Part shown: positions 26,872 to 35,253 of the stretch, piece by piece | Layout of the letters: every line of letters starts with the position of its first letter | Numbering within the stretch: the stretch's first letter is position 1 | Source of the DNA: Desulfosporosinus sp. OT | GTDB lineage: Bacteria > Bacillota > Desulfitobacteriia > Desulfitobacteriales > Desulfitobacteriaceae | Reading direction: 5' to 3' | DNA length: 47,061 nucleotides | Assembly (NCBI RefSeq): GCF_000224515.1 | Contig: NZ_AGAF01000112.1 | Location: 1-47,061 of the forward strand | The notes under the pieces: model-generated | Told to the model about the DNA's origin: nothing | The model's database searches: none | What the model saw: the letters and a program-made list of their open reading frames with translations, nothing else | Made by a program: the position numbers and the translations under genes

Positions 26872-27765
26872 ATGGTAAAATTCGATATAATTTCTGGCTT
26901 TTTAGGATCAGGCAAAACAACATTAATTCGGAAGATCCTCAATTCTCTCGATAGTCGTGAAAAAGTCGTGTTAATAGAAAACGAATTTGGCGATGTCAGT
27001 GTCGATCGTGAAGTCTTAGAAATTGAAGGCTTTGAGATTTATGAAATCTCTAACGGATGTGTTTGTTGTAAACTTAAAGGAGATTTTATCTTCACCTTAA
27101 AAGAAATTCTCAAGCAAAAGATCGACAGAATAATCTTTGAACCGTCTGGCATATTTGTAATAGGTGAGATATTCGATCTCTTTAAGGATCCTGAAATTTC
27201 CTCTGAGTGTTATGTTAACTCCGTGACGACAGTTGTTGATGCCCAGAATTTTTCCAGCCACCTTCATAGTTACTCTGCCTTCTTTAAAAGTCAGATTTGT
27301 AACGCATCATCCTTAGTTGTTAGTAAAACGCAGTTTCTCTTGGCTGAAGAAATTTCCCAAATTGAATTAGAGTTGCACGTGTTAAATGAAACGGCAACAA
27401 TCCTAACCAAGAACTGGACTGAGCTGTCTAATCAGGAACTTTTAGGTCTGATAGACAAAAAAACAGTAATAACAAGCAATGACATTGCCCACTCGCTGAG
27501 TCACGATTTTGAGTCAATAGGACTACGAACCTCCAGAATCCTCAGTATAGAGCACTTGGAAAGCATCCTCCAAAAGTGTAAAAATGGAGATTATGGCACT
27601 ATATTAAGAGGCAAAGGATTTGTTAAATCGGATAGTGGCTATCTTGAATTCCATTATGTCGATGGACATTATTCTATAATTGAATCTTCAGGTGTCACGA
27701 CAGGAATCATTAGCTTTATAGGTGAAGATTTGGAGAAAGAGCCACTTACCGCAGCCTTCCAGTAG
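26872..27765 (+). CDS. COG0523/CobW-type GTPase (putative metallochaperone)
   Basis: The 297-aa G3E-family GTPase has Walker A GFLGSGKTT (9-17), the switch ENEFGDVSVDREVL, the metal-binding GCVCC (62-66), FEPSGI and a short C-terminal beta domain (RGKGFV). Family members load metals (Zn, Co, Fe) onto client proteins or act in cobalamin metabolism; the C-terminal His-rich metal stretch of some members is absent. It is transcribed away from mtaCB, whose products need Zn (MtaB) and cobalamin (MtaC), so one of these is the likely client. Strong AGGAGG site; followed by a terminator. Confidence 0.9.
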   Translation: MVKFDIISGFLGSGKTTLIRKILNSLDSREKVVLIENEFGDVSVDREVLEIEGFEIYEISNGCVCCKLKGDFIFTLKEILKQKIDRIIFEPSGIFVIGEIFDLFKDPEISSECYVNSVTTVVDAQNFSSHLHSYSAFFKSQICNASSLVVSKTQFLLAEEISQIELELHVLNETATILTKNWTELSNQELLGLIDKKTVITSNDIAHSLSHDFESIGLRTSRILSIEHLESILQKCKNGDYGTILRGKGFVKSDSGYLEFHYVDGHYSIIESSGVTTGIISFIGEDLEKEPLTAAFQ

Positions 27766-27780
27766 CAGAATAACTCAAAG

Positions 27781-27831
27781 AAAGATACACCCACCACAGA
27801 AACGAAAAACGTTCCTATGAGGTGTATCTTT
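27781..27831 (+). terminator. Terminator of the CobW-type gene
   Basis: AAAGATACACC (27781-27791) pairs perfectly with GGTGTATCTTT (27821-27831), followed by a T run. A small inner ACG/CGT stem adds to it. Confidence 0.85.
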
Positions 27832-27935
27832 TTTCATCACCAAGCGTCATCTTATCATGCTAGAGGAAGTTTCTTTGCTAAGAGAGCACATTAACGGAAT
27901 TGCGTCAAGCGAATAGCAATGCAGTGTGTGCGAAC

Positions 27936-28015
27936 ACGATAGTCTCCAGTACGATAGTCTCCAGTGAAGAGTATCGCCGAAGCCGTGATCCCTAAAGGGA
28001 ACCTGCCGGCGCAGG
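27936..28015. repeat. GC-rich hairpin segment with a 15-bp tandem duplication
   Basis: ACGATAGTCTCCAGT is duplicated in tandem (27936-27965). It is followed by GAAGAGTATCGCCGA and two small hairpins, CCCTAAAGGG and CCTGC-CGGC-GCAGG. The string TATCGCCGA recurs twice in the terminal repeats near 46.84 and 46.89 kb, so these are the same repeat family. It abuts the end of the NapH-like gene. Confidence 0.65.
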
Positions 28016-28036
28016 ATGCGAAGACATTTCCTCCTC

Positions 28037-29035
28037 CTATTGCCCAATTTGATCTACCATAGGAATTAGTCCCCTGTACATCTCCATCGTCATATGTGTC
28101 TCCCAATGTCCTGTGGATTTCGCTATAATTATCCACACTGCCCACATTACAAGCAGACAGCAGGCGAGGATTTTGGGAGAAAGTGATCGCTTTCCCTTCG
28201 CTGCCTTAAACTCCAACGTTTCTTTAACTGGACATTGCTGAATACAATTTAAACAACCCGTGCACTCTGGAGACCAGACACGATCCGCCTGTTCTACTTG
28301 GATGTGGTTCGGGCAACTCTTCGTGCATTTTCCACACCCAATACAAGTAGTTAGGTTACGAGTGACCTTAAACGGGCTAAGGATGCTGAAGAGCCCCAGA
28401 AGCCCACCATAAGGACACAGGTAGCGGCACCAAAAATTCTCGTAGATTATCGAAAGCATTACAAGCAGACCAATGACAGTCATCCCAAATGTGCCTATGT
28501 GTTGAACAAATTTAAGCATTTTAACATCTGAAACCATATTGTAAGGCGTTTGCAAGAAAGCCGTAGCTTCAGCTCCACTCATCCCAAAGAAGATTACCAT
28601 CACGAAAAAGAATAAAATAATATATTTCAGTGAGCGGAGGAAATAATCCAACACTTTAGGAACCCTAAAATTTCGCCCAAATATCATCCTTCCAATCATA
28701 GCCAAACCTTCGGACAGCGTCCCGATCGGGCAAATCCAAGAACAGAAAGCCCTTTTAAACAACAAGGAAACCGCGATTGCTGCTAGGAAAATCATTAAGC
28801 CGGCGGGATGGATCGGGTCGAATACACCAGTCGCTATCCAAGCTTTCAGCCCGACTAGGGCACTGATCGGCAAAAAGGCCTCTACGCCTGCAGGTCGGCT
28901 TAAACTTGGCAGTGAGTTATTCAAAACCTGGTCGACGAAAAGAACAAATGTTATTCCGATATAAGCAACTGCGATAGCGAAGAGAATTTGAACAACATGT
29001 CTTATTGAAGCATGCTTTCTCAGTCTTGCAAACAT
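28037..29035 (-). CDS. NapH/NosR-like 4Fe-4S membrane protein
   Basis: The 332-aa polytopic membrane protein has about five helices. Cytoplasmic cysteine motifs CSWICP and CRYLCP are typical of the NapH/NosR/YccM family. Two ferredoxin 4Fe-4S motifs follow (CIGCGKCTKSCP and CTGCLNCIQQCP) and then a last membrane helix. It would move electrons from the quinone pool or ferredoxin across the membrane to an unseen partner. ATG 29035 follows AGAGGGAT; the TTG-started extension includes that site. No operon partner is visible. Confidence 0.88.
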   Translation of the reverse strand: MFARLRKHASIRHVVQILFAIAVAYIGITFVLFVDQVLNNSLPSLSRPAGVEAFLPISALVGLKAWIATGVFDPIHPAGLMIFLAAIAVSLLFKRAFCSWICPIGTLSEGLAMIGRMIFGRNFRVPKVLDYFLRSLKYIILFFFVMVIFFGMSGAEATAFLQTPYNMVSDVKMLKFVQHIGTFGMTVIGLLVMLSIIYENFWCRYLCPYGGLLGLFSILSPFKVTRNLTTCIGCGKCTKSCPNHIQVEQADRVWSPECTGCLNCIQQCPVKETLEFKAAKGKRSLSPKILACCLLVMWAVWIIIAKSTGHWETHMTMEMYRGLIPMVDQIGQ

Positions 29036-29243
29036 AGTTATCCCTCTTTTCAACTTCTCAATCTAACTTTTAGTACCCCGTCTTCTCAATTATAAAGAAT
29101 AGCTTATTAATGTAATGTGAGATGAATCACAATAAACAGTAAAATAGACTGTTAGAATATACCATAGTTTAGTATAAGTTACTATGTGAAAAATTTCCCA
29201 AAATATTTGCAACTTAACTAATTCATAAACTAAACCTCAAAAG

Positions 29244-29278
29244 AGGCAGGACAATTGTAGGTTGATTCTGCCCTGCCT
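29244..29278 (-). terminator. Terminator of the short-chain dehydrogenase gene
   Basis: A 10-bp stem (29244-29253 with 29269-29278) with one wobble pair. On the minus strand it ends in CTCTTTTG. The rest of 29036-29345 has no gene. Confidence 0.65.
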
Positions 29279-29345
29279 TCAACGTTGTACTTATTACCCT
29301 CTCAAAACGTCCCCGCCAGAGGAAAAGAGCACTTCATCTCGTACC

Positions 29346-30215
29346 CTACCCATTAACAATAGTTCCCCCGTTGACATGAAGGATCTGTCCCGACATATAA
29401 GAGGAATCTTCGGAAGCTAAAAACACATAAGTTGGCGCTAACTCTTTGGGTTGACCCGCTCGTTTCATAGGTGTCGTACTACCGAAGGTTGCCACTTGAT
29501 CCGCTTGAAAAGATGCCGGTATTAAGGGTGTCCAAATTGGGCCCGGAGCAACTCCATTGACACGAATCCCCAATTTGCATAGAGATTCAGACAATGAACG
29601 AGTAAAGGAAACGACAGCACCTTTAGTTGCTGAATAATCAATCAGTTGATCATGCCCCTCATACGCCGTGATCGATGTTGTATTGATAATTACACTCCCT
29701 GACTTAAGATGCGGTAACGAAGCTTTAGTTAAAAAGAAGTAACTAAAAATGTTGGTGCGAAAAGTCCTTTCAAGCTGGGCAGTCGTCACATCAAGCAAAC
29801 TATTCTGCGGGTGTTGTTCGCCGGCGTTGTTAACGACAATATCAATTTTTCCGAAATTCTGAAGTGTCTGCCCCACTACATCCAGACAGAAAGCTTCATC
29901 TCCAACATCCCCTGCTAGAACCAAACAACGGTGCCCTAATTGCTCCACACGTGCTTTTGTTTCCAAAGCATCATTATGTTCATTCAAATAGGCAATCACA
30001 ACATCGGCCCCTTCTTTGGCAAAGGCAATCGATACAGCCCGACCGATTCCGCTGTCTCCTCCAGTAATAATAGCAACTTTCCCTATCAACTTAGCGCTTG
30101 CCGAATAGGCTGCATCTTCGGATATAGGTTTTGGATTCATCAAGGATTCAAATCCCGGTTGTTGATCTTGATGCTGGGCAGGAAAAGTAGGTTGAGGACT
30201 CTTTGCTTGAGTCAT
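29346..30215 (-). CDS. Short-chain dehydrogenase/reductase (general stress protein 39-like)
   Basis: This 289-aa NAD(P)-dependent SDR has an N-terminal extension (1-45) found in the YhdF/GSP39 subgroup. The cofactor motif is GGDSGIGRAVSIAFAKEG, then NNAGEQHP and the catalytic Tyr/Lys in YSATKGAVVSF. The substrate is unknown; relatives are stress-induced aldehyde/sugar-type reductases. The ATG follows AAAGGAG. It is divergent from the SPFH gene, consistent with an envelope or solvent stress grouping. Confidence 0.92.
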   Translation of the reverse strand: MTQAKSPQPTFPAQHQDQQPGFESLMNPKPISEDAAYSASAKLIGKVAIITGGDSGIGRAVSIAFAKEGADVVIAYLNEHNDALETKARVEQLGHRCLVLAGDVGDEAFCLDVVGQTLQNFGKIDIVVNNAGEQHPQNSLLDVTTAQLERTFRTNIFSYFFLTKASLPHLKSGSVIINTTSITAYEGHDQLIDYSATKGAVVSFTRSLSESLCKLGIRVNGVAPGPIWTPLIPASFQADQVATFGSTTPMKRAGQPKELAPTYVFLASEDSSYMSGQILHVNGGTIVNG

Positions 30216-30310
30216 AGCGCATACTCCTTTCTATGTTTTGATCTAGATAGTGTTCAATATTAAAATGACCTTTTTCACCCGTTTGTACTCATCTAGTTCT
30301 AGTCATTCGC

Positions 30311-30339
30311 TTTACACCTTAATACTAAAGTGATATCAT
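30311..30339 (+). promoter_or_regulatory. Sigma-A-type promoter of the SPFH gene
   Basis: TTTACA (30311-30316), a 17-bp spacer and TATCAT (30334-30339). It gives a leader of about 85 nt before the ATG at 30431, whose ribosome site is AAAGGAG. Confidence 0.55.
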
Positions 30340-30430
30340 ATTAATATCAAAGCTAATTGGACTCCCATAACCTTTACATCAATGCCTAGACATTGAAGTA
30401 AAGAAATAAATCTAAAGGAGATGCTTCGAA

Positions 30431-31270
30431 ATGATCGAAAAGAAAGCTTGGGCTGTTAATGGTTACCTCGCCCTGATCCTGATGCTCGCTCTCTTTGTTG
30501 GCGGAATAGCCTTAGTTGTACAGGAAAATATGGTAGGTATCCCTCTAATTATTCTGGCTATTGTCCTTGGAACCGGTATTTTAGTGGTTCAACCGAATAA
30601 GGCCTATGCACTGGTCTTTTTCGGGAATTATCTTGGAACGATCCGCGAACCAGGACTATGGCTATGTTTCCCGTTAGCAGTTCGTAAAGGAATTTCCTTA
30701 CGAGTACGAAATTTCAACAGTAAAACTCTCAAGGTCAACGACATTGAAGGTAACCCGGTCGAGATAGCTGCTGTTGTCGTTTTTCATGTGGTTGATACCG
30801 CTAAGGCAATTTTCGATGTCGAAAAATATGAGCAATTCGTGGAAATTCAAAGTGAAACAGCTTTACGACACGTAGCAACTCGTTACGCCTATGATAATTT
30901 CGAAGGAAATGGGTTTTCCCTGCGAGGTAATCCTGAAGAAGTATCTTCTGAATTAATGAACGAACTTCAGCAACGCCTCATTCTCGCTGGTGTCCAAGTA
31001 ACCGAAGCCCGTCTTACCCATTTAGCCTATGCTACCGAAATTGCAGGCGCCATGCTTCAACGGCAACAGGCTTCTGCCATCCTTTCTGCCCGCCAAATCA
31101 TTGTAGAAGGTGCTGTAGGCATGGTTCAAATGGCAATCGAACGAATCGAAAAAGATGGTGTCGTTACGCTTGATGAAGAGCGCAAAGCGGCTATGGTTAA
31201 TAATCTCCTAGTATCTATTGTTTCTGAACGTGCTATTCAACCTGTAGTTAATACTGGAACAGTCTATTAA
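30431..31270 (+). CDS. SPFH/Band-7 domain protein
   Basis: The 279-aa protein has two hydrophobic helices at the N terminus (about 10-55), then an SPFH/Band-7 domain (LGTIREPGLWLCFPL, IEGNPVEIAAVVVFHVVDTAKA, LQQRLILAGVQVTEARLTHLAYA). Such proteins scaffold membrane microdomains. This subtype, a short chain with a C-terminal helical tail, is often paired with a small ribbon-helix-helix protein, as here. The promoter lies at 30311. Confidence 0.9.
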   Translation: MIEKKAWAVNGYLALILMLALFVGGIALVVQENMVGIPLIILAIVLGTGILVVQPNKAYALVFFGNYLGTIREPGLWLCFPLAVRKGISLRVRNFNSKTLKVNDIEGNPVEIAAVVVFHVVDTAKAIFDVEKYEQFVEIQSETALRHVATRYAYDNFEGNGFSLRGNPEEVSSELMNELQQRLILAGVQVTEARLTHLAYATEIAGAMLQRQQASAILSARQIIVEGAVGMVQMAIERIEKDGVVTLDEERKAAMVNNLLVSIVSERAIQPVVNTGTVY

Positions 31271-31336
31271 AATATAAATTATTCAAATCTAACTTTAGTC
31301 TGAGCACAAGAGTAGCTCTACAATGGATGTGGATAT

Positions 31337-31522
31337 ATGGCAAAAAAGCAGTACCCCTTACGGCTTGATCCCAAACTTTACGCTTCCTTAGAACGTTGGG
31401 CTGCCGATGAATTTCGCAGTGTAAATGCACACATTGAGTTTTTACTTCGGGAGGCGGTCCGACATGCAGGGCGTTTAAACGACAGAGTCAGCCCTGAAAC
31501 TTCAGAAGATGCTGAAACGTAG
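31337..31522 (+). CDS. Arc-type ribbon-helix-helix protein
   Basis: The 61-aa protein resembles the Arc family DNA-binding domain: a short beta strand (QYPLRLDP), then two helices ([33 protein letters not shown]). It follows the SPFH gene by 66 bp and ends before a strong terminator, so it belongs to the same transcript. Either a repressor of the pair or an accessory protein. The ribosome site is weak (GGATGTGGAT). Confidence 0.75.
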   Translation: MAKKQYPLRLDPKLYASLERWAADEFRSVNAHIEFLLREAVRHAGRLNDRVSPETSEDAET

Positions 31523-31531
31523 GCAGCATCT

Positions 31532-31574
31532 AAAAGCTCGTGAACTTCACATTACATGAAGTTCACGAGCTTTT
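31532..31574 (+). terminator. Terminator after the SPFH-Arc pair
   Basis: An 18-bp perfect stem (31532-31549 with 31557-31574) with loop CATTACA, followed by T-rich sequence. Confidence 0.9.
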
Positions 31575-31618
31575 TCTTCTTAAATAAAAGGTATCAGTTG
31601 AAGATATATCTAGCATGA

Positions 31619-31789
31619 CATTATGGGCTGGAAAATGGTGGTCGTGATGCAAATCAAGAAGAGCTTATAAACATAGTTAAATGGTTTAATTCCGCCACTG
31701 AAACTCGAGAAAACATAGATTTTGCAGGTGAGACACCTGACTCAGGTATAATTATAAAAGAGAAAAATGGTAATGAATTTATGAATTAG
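31619..31789 (+). pseudogene. Gene remnant, about 56 codons without a start
   Basis: An open frame from a TGA at 31616 to a stop at 31787-31789. Its codon use looks protein-like and the product is helical and polar (GGRDANQEELINIVKWFN ... GIIIKEKNGNEFMN). There is no ATG or ribosome site at its head, so it is probably the tail of a decayed gene. Product unknown. Confidence 0.35.
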
Positions 31790-31832
31790 CAAAATAGCGA
31801 TTTGGCATAGTTATGGCGCTGTGAGCGACAAA

Positions 31833-31870
31833 AAACGTCTCATTTTCCTGATAGGAGTGACGAGGCGTTT
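31833..31870 (-). terminator. Terminator of the buk-ptb-kor operon
   Basis: AAACGCCTC pairs with GAGACGTTT on the minus strand (one wobble), with an inner TCCT/AGGA stem, followed by a TTTTTT run. It lies 9 bp past the last gene. Confidence 0.75.
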
Positions 31871-31878
31871 GGTGATTA

Positions 31879-32427
31879 TCATAAATTCTTAGCGAATTCT
31901 TTACCTGCATTAAGGGCTCTAGCATTTAATTCTGCGAGTTCTGGCTTCTTACCAGCCAACTCCATAAGGGCTTTTTCCAGCATATCATCCGCTACCGACG
32001 GGGTGATTGCCTGCATAGCACCAAGCATGACAATATTGGCCACTTTGGCCTCACCTATTTCATGGGCGATTTCGTTAACCGGAACACGTACAAACCGGAT
32101 ATCCTCTCTACTCCGCAGTTCCGGAACCATGGAAGAATTAACATACAGCGTTCCGCCTGGAACCACACTGTCAACAAACTTGTGATAAGAAGCCTCATTC
32201 ATTACGATGGCAATATCCGGTTTTCCTACTGTGGGCGAACCAATCCGTTTTGTCGAAATAACCACGGAACAGTTGGCCGTTCCCCCCCGCATTTCTGGAC
32301 CATAGGCCGGGAACCAGGTCACCTGTTGTTTGCTAAGCATCCCAGCTTGAGCCATCACTTTCCCGATAAACAAAACGCCTTGGCCGCCAAACCCAGCAAA
32401 TTTATACTTTGTGAGCGCTGAATTCAT
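31879..32427 (-). CDS. korC: 2-oxoacid:ferredoxin oxidoreductase, gamma subunit
   Basis: The 182-aa gamma subunit of the four-subunit ferredoxin oxidoreductase family. It shows the family opening FAGFGGQGVLFIGKVMAQAG and the motif EMRGGTANCSVVIST. It binds CoA-side substrate with the alpha and beta subunits. The start overlaps the beta-subunit gene by 4 bp (ATGA). Whether the substrate is 2-oxoglutarate or a branched-chain or aromatic 2-oxoacid cannot be told from the sequence; the neighbouring ptb-buk favours the latter. Confidence 0.92.
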   Translation of the reverse strand: MNSALTKYKFAGFGGQGVLFIGKVMAQAGMLSKQQVTWFPAYGPEMRGGTANCSVVISTKRIGSPTVGKPDIAIVMNEASYHKFVDSVVPGGTLYVNSSMVPELRSREDIRFVRVPVNEIAHEIGEAKVANIVMLGAMQAITPSVADDMLEKALMELAGKKPELAELNARALNAGKEFAKNL

Positions 32428-33182
32428 GCTTCGCTCCCCCCTTCGGTTGCCGGAACTTTCAGTTCTCCAAGAGTAAAGTTCGGTTTCATCTTAGTTTGCA
32501 ACCATTCCAAGGCTTCGACCGGGGTAACTCCCCAATTCGTCGGACAAGTCGAGAGGATGCTAACAAAAGAATAGCCTAAGCCGTCCCGTTGGACTTGGAA
32601 CGCTTTTCTAAGAGCTTTCTTGGCTTCCTTAATCGCTTGCGGAGTATCGACTGAAACGGAGGCCACATAGACCGCGCCTTCAATTTGAGTCAAGACTTTA
32701 GGCAGATCCAGTGGATAACCCATTGTCATAGCATCTCGGCCATAGGGTGATGTCGAAGTCTTTTGCCCTACAAGAGAGGTTGGTGCCATTTGACCTCCAG
32801 TCATACCATAAATGCAGTTATTGACAAAGATTGACGTGATTCTTTCTCCGCGGGCCGCAGCCGACATAGTTTCCGCAAGGCCAATCGAGGCTCCGTCCCC
32901 ATCACCCTGATAAGTAAAAACAAAACGGTCCGGCCGTGCTCGTTTCGCGCCAGTCGCTACTGCAACTGCGCGCCCGTGTGCGGCACCGATCATATCACAC
33001 ATAAAGTAGTTTTCACAAAACCCTGAACACCCCACTGGCGCAACCCCAATCGTGTTTTCAATTAAGTTCATTTCTTCCAGAAGTTCACCGATCAAACGAT
33101 GAATAATCCCATGTGTACAACCTGGACAATAATGAAAAGGACGATCACTTAGCCCTGTCGTTTTAGTAAAAATTGATTTCAT
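32424..33182 (-). CDS. korB: 2-oxoacid:ferredoxin oxidoreductase, beta (TPP-binding) subunit
   Basis: The 252-aa beta subunit binds thiamine pyrophosphate and a 4Fe-4S cluster. Motifs: CPGCTHGIIHR, APVGCSGFCENYF and the Mg/TPP site QGDGDGASIGLAET followed by NNCIYGMTGGQ. It catalyses oxidative decarboxylation with alpha, gamma and delta. It overlaps both neighbours by 4 bp. Confidence 0.93.
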   Translation of the reverse strand: MKSIFTKTTGLSDRPFHYCPGCTHGIIHRLIGELLEEMNLIENTIGVAPVGCSGFCENYFMCDMIGAAHGRAVAVATGAKRARPDRFVFTYQGDGDGASIGLAETMSAAARGERITSIFVNNCIYGMTGGQMAPTSLVGQKTSTSPYGRDAMTMGYPLDLPKVLTQIEGAVYVASVSVDTPQAIKEAKKALRKAFQVQRDGLGYSFVSILSTCPTNWGVTPVEALEWLQTKMKPNFTLGELKVPATEGGSEA

Positions 33183-34240
33183 CCCTGCACCCCTCCTAAC
33201 AACTGCGCTTTAAAGGCAGCAACCACTTCTTCTGGCTCCGGCGTCATCCCGCCTTGACGGCCATAAAAGCCAACAGGGGCTTTGCCGTTGACAACAAGCT
33301 TAACATCATCCACCATTTGTCCGGCACTCAGTTCGATACTCATCCAGCCCTTTATCTGATTTATCCGTGCTGATAAACCTTTTTCGGGAAATGGCCAAAG
33401 CGTTATGGGACGATATAGCCCGACGTTTATACCTTCTTCACGGAGCATATCGACAACGGTTTCCGTAATCCTTGCACAAGTTCCGAAGGCGACAAAGGCG
33501 TATTCAGCATCATCCATTCTGTACTCCACAAAGCGCTGTTCGGATTCTTTGATTCGCAACATCTTTGCGCCCCAACGACTATTTTCTTTTTCTCCAATCT
33601 CTGGAGTAAGGTAATAGCTAATTACGTTATTCTTAGAACGGCCTTCTGCTCCACTAGCTGCCCAGGTTTTCGGTTCTAGCTTCCGTCCCTCATACGGTGG
33701 GAACTCCACAGGCTCCATCATTTGCCCCAAGATCCCGTCCACTGCAATAATAACCAAATTACGATAATAATCCGCTAAATCGAATGCCTCTTTGGTTAAA
33801 TCGACCATTTCTTGAACAGAGGATGGGGCGAGAACTATGGCATGGTAATCTCCATGGCCACCACCTTTCGTCAATTGGAAATAGTCTGCTTGCGTAGGAC
33901 CTAACCCTCCCAGTCCCGGACCACCTCGCATAACATCAATGATCACACACGGAATCTCTGCAGCAAAAAGAAACGATAATCCTTCTTGCATCAAACTAAA
34001 TCCTGGACTGGACGTCCCTGTCATGACCCTTTCTCCCACTGCTCCCGCCCCATAGACCATATAAATGGCAGCGACTTCGCTCTCCGCTTGGAGATAGGTT
34101 CCGCCTACCGCCTTCATCTTCTTGGCCATATACTCCGGAATTTCCGTTGACGGAGTAATCGGGTATCCATAAAACAAACGACATCCGGCTTGAATCGCTG
34201 CTTCAGCGATCGCTTCATTTCCCTTCATTAACAGTGCCAT
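33179..34240 (-). CDS. korA: 2-oxoacid:ferredoxin oxidoreductase, alpha subunit
   Basis: The 353-aa alpha subunit holds the pyrimidine/transketolase-like region. Signatures: LLMKGNEAIAEAAIQAGC, GYPITPSTEIPEYM, TSSPGFSLMQEGLSFL and GPGLGGLGPTQADYFQ. ATG 34240 is chosen; an in-frame GTG at 34267 is possible because the AAAGGAG site lies between them. It follows the ferredoxin subunit gene with a 7-bp gap from that stop. Confidence 0.93.
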   Translation of the reverse strand: MALLMKGNEAIAEAAIQAGCRLFYGYPITPSTEIPEYMAKKMKAVGGTYLQAESEVAAIYMVYGAGAVGERVMTGTSSPGFSLMQEGLSFLFAAEIPCVIIDVMRGGPGLGGLGPTQADYFQLTKGGGHGDYHAIVLAPSSVQEMVDLTKEAFDLADYYRNLVIIAVDGILGQMMEPVEFPPYEGRKLEPKTWAASGAEGRSKNNVISYYLTPEIGEKENSRWGAKMLRIKESEQRFVEYRMDDAEYAFVAFGTCARITETVVDMLREEGINVGLYRPITLWPFPEKGLSARINQIKGWMSIELSAGQMVDDVKLVVNGKAPVGFYGRQGGMTPEPEEVVAAFKAQLLGGVQG

Positions 34241-34247
34241 TCCAGAC

Positions 34248-34469
34248 TCACTCTCCTTTCTCCTCACGATATACTTCTAAGGCCAAATCCGGACAGATCA
34301 AAGCGCAAAAGGCACATCCAATGCATTCACTTTGGTCTTTCACTTCAGCAGCATAATAACCTTTGCTATTTGCCACTTCCCCGATACTTAAGATCTTTTT
34401 CGGGCAAGCGTGCACACAGAGCCCGCAGCTTTTGCAACGTTCCGTGTTAATCTTGACATAACTTTTCAT
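34248..34469 (-). CDS. korD: 2-oxoacid:ferredoxin oxidoreductase, delta (2x 4Fe-4S) subunit
   Basis: The 73-aa ferredoxin-like subunit has two complete 4Fe-4S motifs, CKSCGLCVHACP and CIGCAFCALICP. It hands electrons from the catalytic subunits to ferredoxin. ATG 34469 follows GAGGAGGGG. The ATP-binding protein gene lies 76 bp upstream. Confidence 0.92.
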   Translation of the reverse strand: MKSYVKINTERCKSCGLCVHACPKKILSIGEVANSKGYYAAEVKDQSECIGCAFCALICPDLALEVYREEKGE

Positions 34470-34545
34470 TCCTTTTCCCCTCCTCTTTGCTATCCACGTA
34501 AGAGACTCCACTCAGCTAAGTGGAAGTACTGTCCTCATGCTTGGT

Positions 34546-35253
34546 TCACTGGCCTTTAACCGAGCTCTTCCAACCCAAGTTTAGATACCGCTCAACTGGG
34601 ATCCAATCCGGCTCCCACGCAAGTCCAACTTTTTCAGCCCATAGCGGGTTAACGCCACAAGCAACTATAGGTATTTTACTCTGCTCAATAAGGGTTTGCA
34701 TTAATTTTTTTGCCGATTGCCAATCTTCAAGGGTCGTCCAATCGATTAGATTCGAATTATTGATCCAACCCTGAACTTTAAGGTGAGATTTTCTTTCTAT
34801 ATCCATTCTTAGGCTCTCGATCTCTTCAATCGTGTTACTGAACGGACGGAAAATATTCACAACTTGGAAAACCGCTACATCTGCCGCTTTAAGTAGAGTA
34901 TGATATCTCCCTACTATCGTTGCGCCGGTTTCATTTCCTCCAACATCGAGTACCACGCGCCTTGTAGTATCCCGTAAAGCGCCGTCAATTTGTGGCGGTA
35001 GGGATGGGTTCTCTGCGAAGGCCAAATCACCCTCTGGGCGAATCACTTCAATCCCTTCGTCTTCTAAAGGCTTTGTTATTTCCCGCAACCGGAAATAGGG
35101 ATTAATGAGGTCAAGATCCACCAACGCCACACGATGGCCGTCCCTTGCCCACTTTAAAGCCAAACTAATGGATAATTGAGTTTTTCCGGCGCCATACCCT
35201 CCTACCAAAACCAGCACTCGACGCTCTAGCAAAGTTGATCTCAGCATACTCAT
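34546..35253 (-). CDS. SIMIBI-type P-loop ATPase of the ptb-buk-kor operon
   Basis: The 235-aa soluble ATPase has Walker A GGYGAGKTQ (18-26), a switch/Walker A' segment VDLDLINPYFRLRE and a Walker B-like VVLDVGGNETGA. It has no membrane or DNA-binding part. The fold resembles MinD/Mrp/ParA. It overlaps the ptb stop by 4 bp (ATGA) and precedes korD by 76 bp, so it is translated with the fermentation enzymes. Its function is not established; cofactor or cluster loading onto Kor is one possibility. Confidence 0.85.
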   Translation of the reverse strand: MSMLRSTLLERRVLVLVGGYGAGKTQLSISLALKWARDGHRVALVDLDLINPYFRLREITKPLEDEGIEVIRPEGDLAFAENPSLPPQIDGALRDTTRRVVLDVGGNETGATIVGRYHTLLKAADVAVFQVVNIFRPFSNTIEEIESLRMDIERKSHLKVQGWINNSNLIDWTTLEDWQSAKKLMQTLIEQSKIPIVACGVNPLWAEKVGLAWEPDWIPVERYLNLGWKSSVKGQ

